The position numbers and the translations under genes were made by a program. Source: Phyllobacterium calauticae (GTDB lineage Bacteria; Pseudomonadota; Alphaproteobacteria; Rhizobiales; Rhizobiaceae). Taken from it: DNA of 64,000 nt. Under the pieces are notes generated by a model. That model searched no databases and was not told the origin of the DNA. It worked only from the letters and a program-made list of their open reading frames with translations. Location: the NCBI RefSeq assembly GCF_019991125.1, contig NZ_JAGENB010000004.1, positions 310,001 to 374,000 of the forward strand, written 5' to 3'. Shown piece after piece: positions 17,953-26,597 of the stretch (positions within the stretch are counted from its first letter, which is position 1; each line of letters starts with the position of its first letter).

Positions 17953-19245
17953 ATGACGTTGCGTAGGCTACTCTGGATCATGGCGATATTGATCGTGTGC
18001 GGCGGTCTGGTTGCGGGCAGCGTTTTTGCCGGTCTGTTCGAGAAAAGCGCCGTGGCCAAGGACATCGAGCAGCCTCTGACTGCGGACCAGATGAAAGCAT
18101 TGGCGCAACGCGGCGCCTATGTCGCGGTTGCCGCGGATTGCTATGCCTGCCACACGGCAAAGGGCGGGGCTGCCTGGGCCGGCGGGCTGCCGATGCAAAC
18201 GCCGTTCGGCACGATCTATTCCAGCAATATTTCGTCCGACAAGGAGAATGGTATCGGCAATTGGACCCGGTATGAGTTCCAACGTGCTGTTCGCGATGGC
18301 ATCGGCAAGGACGGGAAACATCTCTATCCGGCAATGCCCTATGCCTCCTACCGGCAAATGACAGCGGAAGACGTCGATGCGGTGTATAGCTATCTGATGA
18401 CGCGCGAACCCATGCCGGTGAAAAACAAAAGCAACGACCTGGCGTTTCCCTTCAATATTCGCCGCACGCTGACCTTCTGGAATCTTGTCAATCTGCCCGG
18501 CGCGGTGCCAGCAAATGATCCGGCCCGATCCGCATTGTGGAGCAGGGGCCGTTACCTGGCCGATGCCCTCGCCCATTGCGGCGAGTGCCACACACCACGC
18601 AACCTGATGCAAGGCATGGAGCAGACGCGGTATCTGCAGGGAACGATCATTGAAGGCGTCTCTGCGCCCGACATCACGAAGGATGGGCTGACACGCATGG
18701 GATTTGACGTCCCCTTGCTGGCGAGCTTTATGAAGACCGGCATTTTCGCCGGAGGTGCGATGACCAACCAGATGTTCGAGGTTGTCCATTTCTCGACACA
18801 GTACATGACCGACGACGATATGAAGGCACTCTCGGCCTACCTGTTCAACCTCGATGCCGTGCCGGACCAATCCACACCGCCACCAGCGCCCAAGCCGATC
18901 AATGTGGCTCCCGAGCTTACAGCGTCGGCACGGGGAACTTATCTCAACCTTTGCTCGGGCTGCCATGGCGCCCAGGGCGAAGGCATTCCGCATGTCGCGG
19001 TTCCGCTGGCCACCAATACGTCACTACGCATCAATGACGCGCGCAATTTCGTCCGCACAGTCCTGCATGGCATTCCCGCACAACGTTTCCCGGGTCTCGA
19101 ACGCATGCAGCCGATGCCAGCGTTCAAGGATCAGCTGACGGACCAGCAGGTGGCCGATCTTGCCAACTGGGCACGGGCAACATGGGGTGGCCAGGAAACC
19201 AACGTCAAGCCGGCCGACATTGCCTCGATCCGTCACAACAATTAA
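17953..19245 (+). CDS. Triheme cytochrome c, electron acceptor of the molybdenum hydroxylase
   Basis: A 430-residue protein with one N-terminal membrane anchor or signal (LLWIMAILIVCGGLVAGSVF) and three haem-binding motifs: CYACH near residue 62, CGECH near 209 and CSGCH near 334. This is the arrangement of the cytochrome subunit of membrane alcohol and aldehyde dehydrogenases in acetic acid bacteria and of related hydroxylases. It follows the two hydroxylase genes with 11 bases spacing and should pass electrons to the quinone pool or a terminal oxidase from the periplasm. An SD-like GGGAG precedes the ATG. Confidence 0.92.
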   Translation: MTLRRLLWIMAILIVCGGLVAGSVFAGLFEKSAVAKDIEQPLTADQMKALAQRGAYVAVAADCYACHTAKGGAAWAGGLPMQTPFGTIYSSNISSDKENGIGNWTRYEFQRAVRDGIGKDGKHLYPAMPYASYRQMTAEDVDAVYSYLMTREPMPVKNKSNDLAFPFNIRRTLTFWNLVNLPGAVPANDPARSALWSRGRYLADALAHCGECHTPRNLMQGMEQTRYLQGTIIEGVSAPDITKDGLTRMGFDVPLLASFMKTGIFAGGAMTNQMFEVVHFSTQYMTDDDMKALSAYLFNLDAVPDQSTPPPAPKPINVAPELTASARGTYLNLCSGCHGAQGEGIPHVAVPLATNTSLRINDARNFVRTVLHGIPAQRFPGLERMQPMPAFKDQLTDQQVADLANWARATWGGQETNVKPADIASIRHNN

Positions 19246-19246
19246 A

Positions 19247-19261
19247 GGCAACTCTGTTGCC
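19247..19261 (+). terminator. Possible hairpin after the cytochrome gene
   Basis: A perfect six-base inverted repeat, GGCAAC and GTTGCC with a TCT loop, begins two bases after the cytochrome stop codon. It lacks a downstream T-run, so intrinsic termination is doubtful; it may instead protect the 3' end. Confidence 0.3.
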
Positions 19262-19436
19262 AACGATCGCAAACCACGTGTGGCCCCTGACGGCTTTCCT
19301 ATGAGCAAGCCAGTTCGCGCAGCATTCTCGCCAGGCTGGCGATCAGTCGGGGTTGCCCGATCCGCCAAATGGCGAGAGCACCCGATGAACGTCGGCGGCC
19401 GTCATGGCCACCGACCGGATGAGTGGTTTTTTTATC

Positions 19437-19787
19437 TCAAGGGCCGGCGAACGCACGAACCTCGCACGTGCCTTCCCATCCCGGCATGAAGTCCTTGTGC
19501 AGCTGCATGAACTCGACCGCCGACGCTACGGCCTCGTCCTTGTTGCCAAACTCCATGATTGCATAGCCGCCGATGACCTCCTTTGCTTCGACAAAAGGGC
19601 CGTCAATGACACTGAGCTGCCCGTTTGCTATGCGCACCTGCGCACCCATGGTGACTGGCGTGAGTCCGCCCATGTCGAGCATGCGGCCAGCCTTGATCTC
19701 CCGGTCGGCGAGCTTGTTCATCGCCTCGATGAGTTCCGGCGTGGGAGGTTGGGAGTGGGCGGATGTGACGATTGACATGAATCGCAT
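19437..19787 (-). CDS. YCII/DGPF-domain protein
   Basis: A 116-residue dimeric alpha/beta-barrel-type protein with the motif DGPFVEAKEVIGGYAIMEF, characteristic of YCII-related DGPF proteins, and PTPELIEAMNKLADREIKAG near the start. The ATG at 19785-19787 follows GGAGG. Such proteins are often linked to ECF41/42-like sigma factors, but none is adjacent; the nearest sigma of that general type is about 21 kb away at 41257. Function is unknown. Confidence 0.8.
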   Translation of the reverse strand: MRFMSIVTSAHSQPPTPELIEAMNKLADREIKAGRMLDMGGLTPVTMGAQVRIANGQLSVIDGPFVEAKEVIGGYAIMEFGNKDEAVASAVEFMQLHKDFMPGWEGTCEVRAFAGP

Positions 19788-20116
19788 TTGACAATTCCTC
19801 CTTCGGCGAGCTGCGGGCACCATTGCCGCTGAACTGGCTCACTTATCAAGACAACGATCCAGCTCTTGCCAAATCGACATCCGCATTGAAAAAAATCGCA
19901 CTTGTCTCAAGGTTGAGGGAATACATACTGCAAGATCGGGCTTTTGACATGGCGTTATGGCCGCCAATGCTCCTGCTTCGCGATGCTCGACTATACACGA
20001 TTTAAAGCCCAGCCCGGCTTTGAAATACCTTCTCCCGTAAGGGAATGCGCGCTAAACACGTACAGATGAGTTGCAGGCGAGTTGGTGGTTTCGCGCCGAA
20101 TCCAAGGGAAATATTT
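19788..20116. other. Intergenic region
   Basis: About 330 bases separate the divergent YCII and DUF2971 genes. Promoters for both should lie here. I see no clear coding sequence, palindrome or hairpin worth naming. Confidence 0.4.
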
Positions 20117-21091
20117 ATGGAAAATTGGGATCCGGCCGTTATCAAAATGCTCAGTATCTTCATGCCGAGCACTTTTAAAAGCCGTGCAGCAATCAAACCG
20201 GAATCTCGGTTCGTCCATTACACCACGTCGAAAAATCTGCTCCAAATTCTTGAAAGTGAAGAGATCAAGTTCAGAAACACCCGGGATATGAACGATCACC
20301 AAGACATCGAGACCGGCTTGGAAAGACTGCAGCATTGGATCAACAATTCAGGCAGTGCTGCACTCGCTGACGCGCTTGATCGATGTGTACCGGGCGTTTG
20401 GAACGAAGGCATAAAGAAATTTCAGGACTGGCTGCCGGGTTTGAGAAACGAGACATATGTCTTGTCTGTAGCCGAACACGATCCTAACGAGAACAACACC
20501 GGACGCCTGTCGTTGTGGCGAGCCTTTGAAGGGAATGCAACCGGTGTTGCGGTCGTTGTCGACACTTCCCCGTTCATGCAAGTGGCACAGGCGCTGAAAG
20601 CTTATTCGAGCCCGGTTGCGTACTGGACAAGACAGCAGTTCGCTGGAGAGTTCGAAACTGTCACTGCGTCCATATTGGACAATCAGCAATTCATATCCCA
20701 GACCAACAGGCCCGTACTACGCGAAGTTATATTTTTGATGCTGCTTTTCGCGGCCGTATGTTCCAAACACCCTGGCCTTCGCGATGAGCGGGAATGGCGA
20801 GTCTTGACCAACCCGCTTCTGTGGCCTTCGCCCATGCTTATCAAACACAACCCTGCTGTCGAGGGCAGCAACAGAACGATCTATAAACTGCCACTCAAAA
20901 ATCGGCCAACGGAGAACATCACTGGATTGGAGTTTCCTCAGCTGATCTCGCGGGTCATTATTGGCCCCACAATGAATGCCGAGGTCATCCGGGAAGAGAT
21001 CGTGTCAAAATTGGCGGAGAAAAACGTCCCGCAACCCGCTGCGAAAGTGATCATGTCAAAATTGCCTGTTCGCGCGAAAGCGATGGGGTAA
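20117..21091 (+). CDS. DUF2971 family protein
   Basis: A 324-residue protein. The N-terminal RFVHYTTSKNLLQILESEEI and FRNTRDMNDHQDIETG, then LSLWRAFEGNATGVAVVVD and the later LRDEREWRVL, match the DUF2971 pattern (YxY.s...IL, NDP/ND.E, W..Y.....G.ci.f, E.EWR). The ATG at 20117 follows AAGGGA; an in-frame ATG at 20045 is less likely. DUF2971 has no established reaction and turns up both as orphan genes and beside mobile or defence genes. Here it stands alone between unrelated genes in its own direction. Confidence 0.72.
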   Translation: MENWDPAVIKMLSIFMPSTFKSRAAIKPESRFVHYTTSKNLLQILESEEIKFRNTRDMNDHQDIETGLERLQHWINNSGSAALADALDRCVPGVWNEGIKKFQDWLPGLRNETYVLSVAEHDPNENNTGRLSLWRAFEGNATGVAVVVDTSPFMQVAQALKAYSSPVAYWTRQQFAGEFETVTASILDNQQFISQTNRPVLREVIFLMLLFAAVCSKHPGLRDEREWRVLTNPLLWPSPMLIKHNPAVEGSNRTIYKLPLKNRPTENITGLEFPQLISRVIIGPTMNAEVIREEIVSKLAEKNVPQPAAKVIMSKLPVRAKAMG

Positions 21092-21280
21092 CACAGCGGA
21101 ACACCAAGCTTGCTTGCCGCGTGGTCTGCCATCCATTGTCGGGCGAAAACTGTACCTTTGCACGCGCCTCTTGTGCCACTCTTCGAACACTGTGTTCAAC
21201 GCACTTACAACCATTGGTATCCGGCCCCATATTGAGCGCTCCCCGAGCGACGGGGTTTGCTCCTTTTCAGGGATGATATC

Positions 21281-22303
21281 ATGAAGAAGATCGGTTTTCT
21301 TTCGTTCGGCCATTGGGCGCCTTCACTCCAATCGCAAACCCGTTCAGCCGGAGACGCTCTTCTTCAGTCGCTCGACTTATCTGTCGCCGCTGAGGAGCTT
21401 GGCATGGATGGCGCCTATTTCCGTGTGCATCACTTTGCCCGGCAATTGGCCTCCCCCTTCCCGCTATTGGCGGCAATTGGAGCGAAAACCAAAAATATCG
21501 AAATCGGTACCGCTGTCATCGATATGCGCTACGAGAACCCGTTCTATATGGCCGAAGATGCCGGTGCGGCGGACCTGATCTCGAACGGCCGGCTGCAGCC
21601 TGGGCTGAGCCGGGGCTCCCCGGAACAGGTCATCGACGGCTGGCGTTATTTCGGTTATCAGCCAAACGATGGCGCCACTGATGCTGACATGGGGCGTCAA
21701 CACGCCGAGGTTTTTCTGAGCCTGCTCGGGGGCGAGGGTTTTGCTGAGCCAAACCCACGACCAATGTTTCCGAATCCGCCCGGTCTGCTGCGCCTCGAAC
21801 CGCATTCCGAAGGCCTGCGAAAGCGTGTCTGGTGGGGCGCCGGTTCGAATTCGACGGCGGTCTGGGCGGCCAAGCTAGGAATGAATCTCCAAAGCTCCAC
21901 CCTTAAGAATGACGAGTCCGGTGAGCCCTTCCATATTCAGCAAGCGGCGCAAATACGTGCTTATCGCAACGCCTGGAAGGAAGCGGGCCACAATTGGACA
22001 CCCCGTGTTTCCGTCAGCCGAAGCATCTTTGCATTGATGAATGACCGCGATCGCGCCTACTTCGGAAATGGCAGCAAGGAAGGAGACTCGCTTGGTTACA
22101 TTGATGAAAACACCAGAGCCATTTTCGGCCGCAGTTATGCAGCCGAGCCCGAAGCGCTTGTGAGACAGCTTGCGCAGGATGAGGCCATCGTGGAGGCGGA
22201 TACTTTGCTGTTAACGGTGCCAAACCAGCTGGGCGTCGATTACAATGTACATGTGCTCGAAGCAATCCTGACGCACGTTGCGCCCGCGCTCGGATGGAGG
22301 TGA
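21281..22303 (+). CDS. LLM-class (luciferase-like) flavin-dependent monooxygenase
   Basis: A 340-residue TIM-barrel flavin monooxygenase of the bacterial luciferase-like class: LDLSVAAEELGMDGAYFRVH near residue 28, then IEIGTAVIDMRYENPFYMAE and GRLQPGLSRGSPEQVI. These enzymes use reduced FMN or F420; in this lineage FMNH2 is likely. The ATG at 21281 follows AGGGAT. It is a single gene, with the DUF2971 gene about 190 bases upstream. Substrate cannot be inferred. Confidence 0.82.
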   Translation: MKKIGFLSFGHWAPSLQSQTRSAGDALLQSLDLSVAAEELGMDGAYFRVHHFARQLASPFPLLAAIGAKTKNIEIGTAVIDMRYENPFYMAEDAGAADLISNGRLQPGLSRGSPEQVIDGWRYFGYQPNDGATDADMGRQHAEVFLSLLGGEGFAEPNPRPMFPNPPGLLRLEPHSEGLRKRVWWGAGSNSTAVWAAKLGMNLQSSTLKNDESGEPFHIQQAAQIRAYRNAWKEAGHNWTPRVSVSRSIFALMNDRDRAYFGNGSKEGDSLGYIDENTRAIFGRSYAAEPEALVRQLAQDEAIVEADTLLLTVPNQLGVDYNVHVLEAILTHVAPALGWR

Positions 22304-22480
22304 CGGCGTCCAGCGAAATTCTCCGAACGCTGAGAGTTGGATGGAAAGCGTATATAGCCCAATTGATGTATATCGATGTAGAACGGTATCTAATCCCACT
22401 ATAATCATGACATGCATGAAGAACGGGAATAGTATGCTCTGCAAAAATGGATTGGAATACATCCAAATAGGGAGCAACAC
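22304..22480 (+). promoter_or_regulatory. Leader region of the LuxR-type regulator
   Basis: This AT-richer stretch contains a consensus TATAAT (in CCCACTATAATCATG, about 80 bases before the GTG start) but no matching -35 hexamer at the usual distance. It could be an activator-dependent promoter. No gene fits here. Confidence 0.3.
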
Positions 22481-23212
22481 GTGTCCATCGGTCAAGATAC
22501 AAAACGCCGCAAGGCACACAATACGCCGACGGTAATCGTTATAGAACAACATACACTCGTGCGCACAACGATCATCCGGCTCCTCCAGGATGAACTTGCG
22601 GGCTGGGACTTCATCGACATGGTCTCCGTCAAGACTCTCGATAGTGCTCTCGGGATGGATGTGCATCTCATCGCACTGGACATGGCTGGAAGAACTCTCG
22701 ACAGCGCAAGTCTCTGCGACGATCTTGACGTAATTAGAGACATGTTTCCTGAGGCTTCGATCGCCCTTCTCTCCAACATGGATGATACGTTGGTCGCCTC
22801 TCAGGCGCTCGAGATGGGCATTCGCGGCTACTTCACAACCTCAGTTCCGATCGACGTCGCCCTTGCAGGTATGCGACTCATCCTTGCCGGTGGTGTTTTC
22901 TATCCGCACCCGTTTGTCGCACACGCGAACACGTCGGCGATGCGCAACAAGCCCCAGGACAAGCCGCGCAGAATAATCGAGAACAACGCACACTATATGT
23001 CGATCGCGGATTTTACCCCGCGCGAAGCGGATGTTCTTGCAGAACTGCAATGCGGACATCCCAACAAAGTCATTGCGTGCAAGCTAAATCTTTCGGATCA
23101 TACGGTGAAAATGCATTTGCAGCATATCATGCGAAAATTGCAGGTGCAGAACAGAACCGAAGTGGTCGCACGGCTCGGTCAAAGGGTAACGTCAGACATT
23201 CCCGCACAATAG
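22481..23212 (+). CDS. LuxR-family regulator with atypical receiver-like domain
   Basis: A 243-residue protein. The N-terminal 130 residues look like a CheY-type receiver (VIVIEQHTLVRTTIIRLLQD; HLIALDMAG holds the likely phospho-acceptor Asp) but the acidic pair is reduced to EQ and the conserved switch Lys is replaced in the TTSVPIDVAL segment. The C-terminal LuxR/GerE helix-turn-helix is clear: FTPREADVLAELQCGHPNKV, IACKLNLSDHTVKMHLQHIM. GTG start with AGGGAG at good spacing. It converges on the type I secretion genes and is the obvious candidate regulator for them and the glycine-rich genes beyond, but this is inferred from position. Confidence 0.82.
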   Translation: MSIGQDTKRRKAHNTPTVIVIEQHTLVRTTIIRLLQDELAGWDFIDMVSVKTLDSALGMDVHLIALDMAGRTLDSASLCDDLDVIRDMFPEASIALLSNMDDTLVASQALEMGIRGYFTTSVPIDVALAGMRLILAGGVFYPHPFVAHANTSAMRNKPQDKPRRIIENNAHYMSIADFTPREADVLAELQCGHPNKVIACKLNLSDHTVKMHLQHIMRKLQVQNRTEVVARLGQRVTSDIPAQ

Positions 23213-23215
23213 CTC

Positions 23216-23272
23216 CTGGACTATTTTGAGTGAGGTCTTCTCAAGCATCCTCAAGCGCATACAATAGTCCAG
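23216..23272. repeat. Inverted repeat between convergent genes
   Basis: Ten-base perfect arms CTGGACTATT (23216-23225) and AATAGTCCAG (23263-23272) enclose 37 bases, just after the LuxR-type gene and before the end of the secretion operon. It could be part of a bidirectional 3' structure; there is no T-run. Confidence 0.4.
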
Positions 23273-23333
23273 AATATGCCCGACGATGCCCCTCGCCGCG
23301 CAACACCATCCGGATCGCTCCGCTTGCTGTCGG

Positions 23334-24773
23334 TCAATCTTCGCGAAACGCGCGGTTGAAACTGTCAAGGAGCGGCCTGACCGCGTAAAACGCCACACTG
23401 CTCTCCCCGGTTTCGATCAGCGCCTGCGCAGGCATGCCCGGAATCAGCGTAACATCGCGCATCTTCGCCAGCCGTTCGTCGGTCACGCGAATTGTTGCGG
23501 CGTAGTAAGCTTGGCCGCTTTGCTTATCGACGAGACGATCGGCGGAGACGTATTCGACCACACCTTTCAGCAACGGTACGCGACGTTGATTATAGGGAAG
23601 CAGATGAATCTGCGCTTCGAGTCCAGAATGCACGCGGTTGATATCTTCTGGCCGCACATGCGCGGACACAACAAGACTGCCATTGCGCGGCACGAGATCG
23701 ACGAGCGGCTCGCCCGCGCCAATGATACCGCCTGCAGTATGGATGCGGAGGTCAATGACCACCCCATCCTCGGGCGCTCTGATTGCAGTCCGCGTGAGTT
23801 GATCATCGATTGCCCGCAATCTTTCGCTCAGTTGCAATATCTGGCTTTCCGTGTCGCGAATACCTTGGGCGACTTCGTTTTGCCGGTCACTTTCGATTTT
23901 CACAAGATAGGCCTGGCTTTCACTGATGACCTGGTATGCGCGTGATATCTGGGCGACAACTTCGCCGAGCTGGCCATCGAGATCCGCTATTTCCCGTCCC
24001 AGGACAAGGAGCCTGGTCTTTCGTTCAAGCCCCTTGGCAGCCAACGGGGAGACGGCATCGAGCTCCTGCCGCGCGATTTCCACCCTCTGCGTCAGCGCCG
24101 CTTTTTGCGCCATGAGACCAGAAATTTCCTCCTGCACCTGATCCATTTTCTTCTGCGTGATGGCGATCTCGGATTTCATCACCAGACGGCGCGTCTCGAA
24201 GATGTGATCTTGTCCGTCGAGAATGCCGTTGATTGCCGGATTGGTCACTCTGAGGATTTCGAGATCCGCGCCATACATAACGCGGTCGCTGCCCTTCTGT
24301 TCTGCGCTCAGGCGCGCGTGACTTGCCTTGGCATCCCAGAGCTGTCCCTGGAGACTGTCGCGCTCCGAGCGTGATTTCGTGTCGTCAAGCTGGAAGAGAA
24401 CCTGGCCAGCTTTCACAGCGTCGCCGTTCTTGACAAGGATTTGCCGCACGATACCGCCTTCCAGATGTTGGATAACCTTGCGGCTTGTTTCAGGCTCGAC
24501 AACACCTGCGGCGATGGCCGCGCTCTTGAGTGGCGCAAAGATCGACCAGGTGCCAAGGCCAATAATGAAGACACCGATCAGCAGGTTGCCTAACAAGGCG
24601 ACATTTCGAAGCCTTGGCATCGGGGAAGCAGGTGCCAGCGCCCCGCTGGTTGGTCCCGCGATTGGCACATAGACGAAGTGCTTCTTGTTTTGATCCGACT
24701 TTACGATGGCATGGCGCAATGTGTTAAGTACACCCGAAAACTTGAGCGGTATATCGAATTGAACGAGGGCCAT
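23334..24773 (-). CDS. Type I secretion membrane fusion protein (HlyD/PrtE family)
   Basis: A 479-residue periplasmic adaptor. One membrane segment lies near residues 58-85 (NLLIGVFIIGLGTWSIFAPL). After it come the lipoyl half (GGIVRQILVKNGDAVKAGQV), a long coiled-coil hairpin (roughly 140-320, with many Glu/Gln heptads), the second lipoyl part (RAPEDGVVIDLRIHTAGGII) and a beta-barrel. This is the PrtE/PrsE layout, linking an inner-membrane ABC exporter to an outer-membrane TolC-type channel. ATG with AGGAGG, 11 bases after the ABC exporter gene. No TolC gene is in the window. Confidence 0.93.
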   Translation of the reverse strand: MALVQFDIPLKFSGVLNTLRHAIVKSDQNKKHFVYVPIAGPTSGALAPASPMPRLRNVALLGNLLIGVFIIGLGTWSIFAPLKSAAIAAGVVEPETSRKVIQHLEGGIVRQILVKNGDAVKAGQVLFQLDDTKSRSERDSLQGQLWDAKASHARLSAEQKGSDRVMYGADLEILRVTNPAINGILDGQDHIFETRRLVMKSEIAITQKKMDQVQEEISGLMAQKAALTQRVEIARQELDAVSPLAAKGLERKTRLLVLGREIADLDGQLGEVVAQISRAYQVISESQAYLVKIESDRQNEVAQGIRDTESQILQLSERLRAIDDQLTRTAIRAPEDGVVIDLRIHTAGGIIGAGEPLVDLVPRNGSLVVSAHVRPEDINRVHSGLEAQIHLLPYNQRRVPLLKGVVEYVSADRLVDKQSGQAYYAATIRVTDERLAKMRDVTLIPGMPAQALIETGESSVAFYAVRPLLDSFNRAFRED

Positions 24774-24784
24774 TTCGCTGCCTC

Positions 24785-26500
24785 CTATGTCCCCGTTCGC
24801 GCTGGCGGTTGAAGGTACGTGTCGTAAATTTCGTCACTATCTCCGAAGGCATCGATGGCGCCGTTTCGCATGATCGCAATTTTGTTGGTGACTGGAAGAA
24901 CACCCAACCGGTGCGTGATAATGACGACCGTCATCCGCTTGGCTCGCATGCGTTGGATCGCATTGAACAGGACACGCTCGCCATCATAGTCCAGACTTGA
25001 GTTTGGATCGTCAAGCACAACGAGGGCTGGATTGCCGTAAGCCGCCCTTGCCAGTCCGAGCTGCTGTCGTTGTGCGCGTAGGAGCAAGCTGCCGCCCTCG
25101 CCTATATCGGTCTCGTAGCCCTGCGGCAAGCGCATGATGGCTTCATGCAGGCCGACAAGCTTGGCCGCTTCGATTGCCTTGGCGGAATCCGCGCCATCGA
25201 GACGGCCGATTACTTCCTTGATCGCGCCGCCGAACAATTCGATGTCCTGCGGCAGGTATCCGATATGGCGTGTACCGCCGCAAAGACGCAGCGCTGATAT
25301 ATCCACGCCGCCAAGCAGAGCGCTTCCGCTCGTTGGCTGCAGCACGCCGGCCATGATCCGCCCAAGCGTCGATTTGCCAGATCCCGATGAGCCGATGAGC
25401 GCCACGCAATCGCCGGGTGCGAGGCGCAATGAAACATCATTCAATATGTGCCGGTCGGCATACGGCACGGCGAAGCTCACGTTCTGAAGCACGAGGCTGC
25501 TGGATTCAGGCACCGGCACCATGCGCGAGCCGGCATCCGATGCGACAGCAACCAACATCCTGTTGAGACGGTTGAACGCGTTGCGCGCATACGCAAAGGA
25601 ACGCCAAGCGCCGATCGCACCTTCGATGGGTGTAAGCCCACGGCCCAGCAACAGGCTGGCAACGAAAATAATGCCAGGACTGCTGCTCTCCGCCAGCACC
25701 AGCCACGTGGCGGCACCCATCACCAGAATTTGCGTCAGCGTGCGGATGGATTTCGAGAAACCAAGAATGATCTCGGTCCGGTGCATTGCGTTGTCCTGCG
25801 CTATTCTCGCAAACTCCGCATCGCGGTAGACAACCTGCGCGGCGCCGTCCTGCATGCCCATTGCGCGGACCACCTGGATGTATTTTAGCGCCATTCCGAA
25901 CCGGGAGTAGCTCCGCGCCAGCGCCGCACTTGCGTGGGTCAGCGGTTCATGTGTGGCAAGCTCGGTTAGAAGGGCCAGAAACAGCAGCGCAAGTGCGCTC
26001 AAGAGGCCAATTGCTCCAAGCAGGGGGTGAACGAGAAAAAGCAGAAGCAGGAAGACGGGCGCCCAGGGGATGTCAAAAAGCAGCGCGCTCGCCGGGGAAT
26101 CGAGAAATTGGCGCAGCGAAGCGAGATCCCGATAGCAATCGGCGGCAACATTCGTATTGACCCTGGCTGCATATTCGAATGCGGCGGTAAGGACAACTGG
26201 CCGCATTCGATGATCGAGCCAACTGCCGATACGGGTAAGCGCAGCACGGCGCACGATATCGAGCACCGATCCAACAACAACCGCGACAGCGATGACAAGG
26301 GTCAACATCAGCAGCGTGTCGGTGCTCCGGCTCGACAGGACGCGGTCATAAATCTGGAGGAGATAGATCGACGGTGCGAGTAGAAAGATATTGTAACCGC
26401 AACTGTAAATGAAAACCAAACCAAAGGCTCCTGCGCAAGCGCGAAGGGCCACTACCAGATGCGTCGGTTGGCGCTCGGATTGTATGATATTCGTTGTCAT
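24785..26500 (-). CDS. Type I secretion ABC transporter (PrtD family)
   Basis: A 571-residue exporter half-molecule with an N-terminal six-helix membrane domain (first segments ACAGAFGLVFIYSCGYNIFL and LLMLTLVIAVAVVVGSVLDI) and a C-terminal ATPase: Walker [19 protein letters not shown], Walker B ALVVLDDPNSSLDYDG, and switch His in VIITHRLGVL. The ABC signature is degenerate: GGSLLLRAQRQQLGLARAAYG in place of LSGGQ.Q, which deserves note. There is no C39 peptidase or CLD domain at the N-terminus, so the cargo should carry an uncleaved C-terminal signal. Start at ATG 26498-26500; an upstream TTG adds 12 residues. The two glycine-rich genes directly upstream are the likely cargo. Confidence 0.9.
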   Translation of the reverse strand: MTTNIIQSERQPTHLVVALRACAGAFGLVFIYSCGYNIFLLAPSIYLLQIYDRVLSSRSTDTLLMLTLVIAVAVVVGSVLDIVRRAALTRIGSWLDHRMRPVVLTAAFEYAARVNTNVAADCYRDLASLRQFLDSPASALLFDIPWAPVFLLLLFLVHPLLGAIGLLSALALLFLALLTELATHEPLTHASAALARSYSRFGMALKYIQVVRAMGMQDGAAQVVYRDAEFARIAQDNAMHRTEIILGFSKSIRTLTQILVMGAATWLVLAESSSPGIIFVASLLLGRGLTPIEGAIGAWRSFAYARNAFNRLNRMLVAVASDAGSRMVPVPESSSLVLQNVSFAVPYADRHILNDVSLRLAPGDCVALIGSSGSGKSTLGRIMAGVLQPTSGSALLGGVDISALRLCGGTRHIGYLPQDIELFGGAIKEVIGRLDGADSAKAIEAAKLVGLHEAIMRLPQGYETDIGEGGSLLLRAQRQQLGLARAAYGNPALVVLDDPNSSLDYDGERVLFNAIQRMRAKRMTVVIITHRLGVLPVTNKIAIMRNGAIDAFGDSDEIYDTYLQPPARTGT

Positions 26501-26597
26501 TATCAGATCTCGGTTTTCGCGGTACTGACAAGGCAAACACCTGGCCGTCGATGAGGATCGTCGGTTTAGACCCGACGATCCTCACGGGCCGAAAGCG

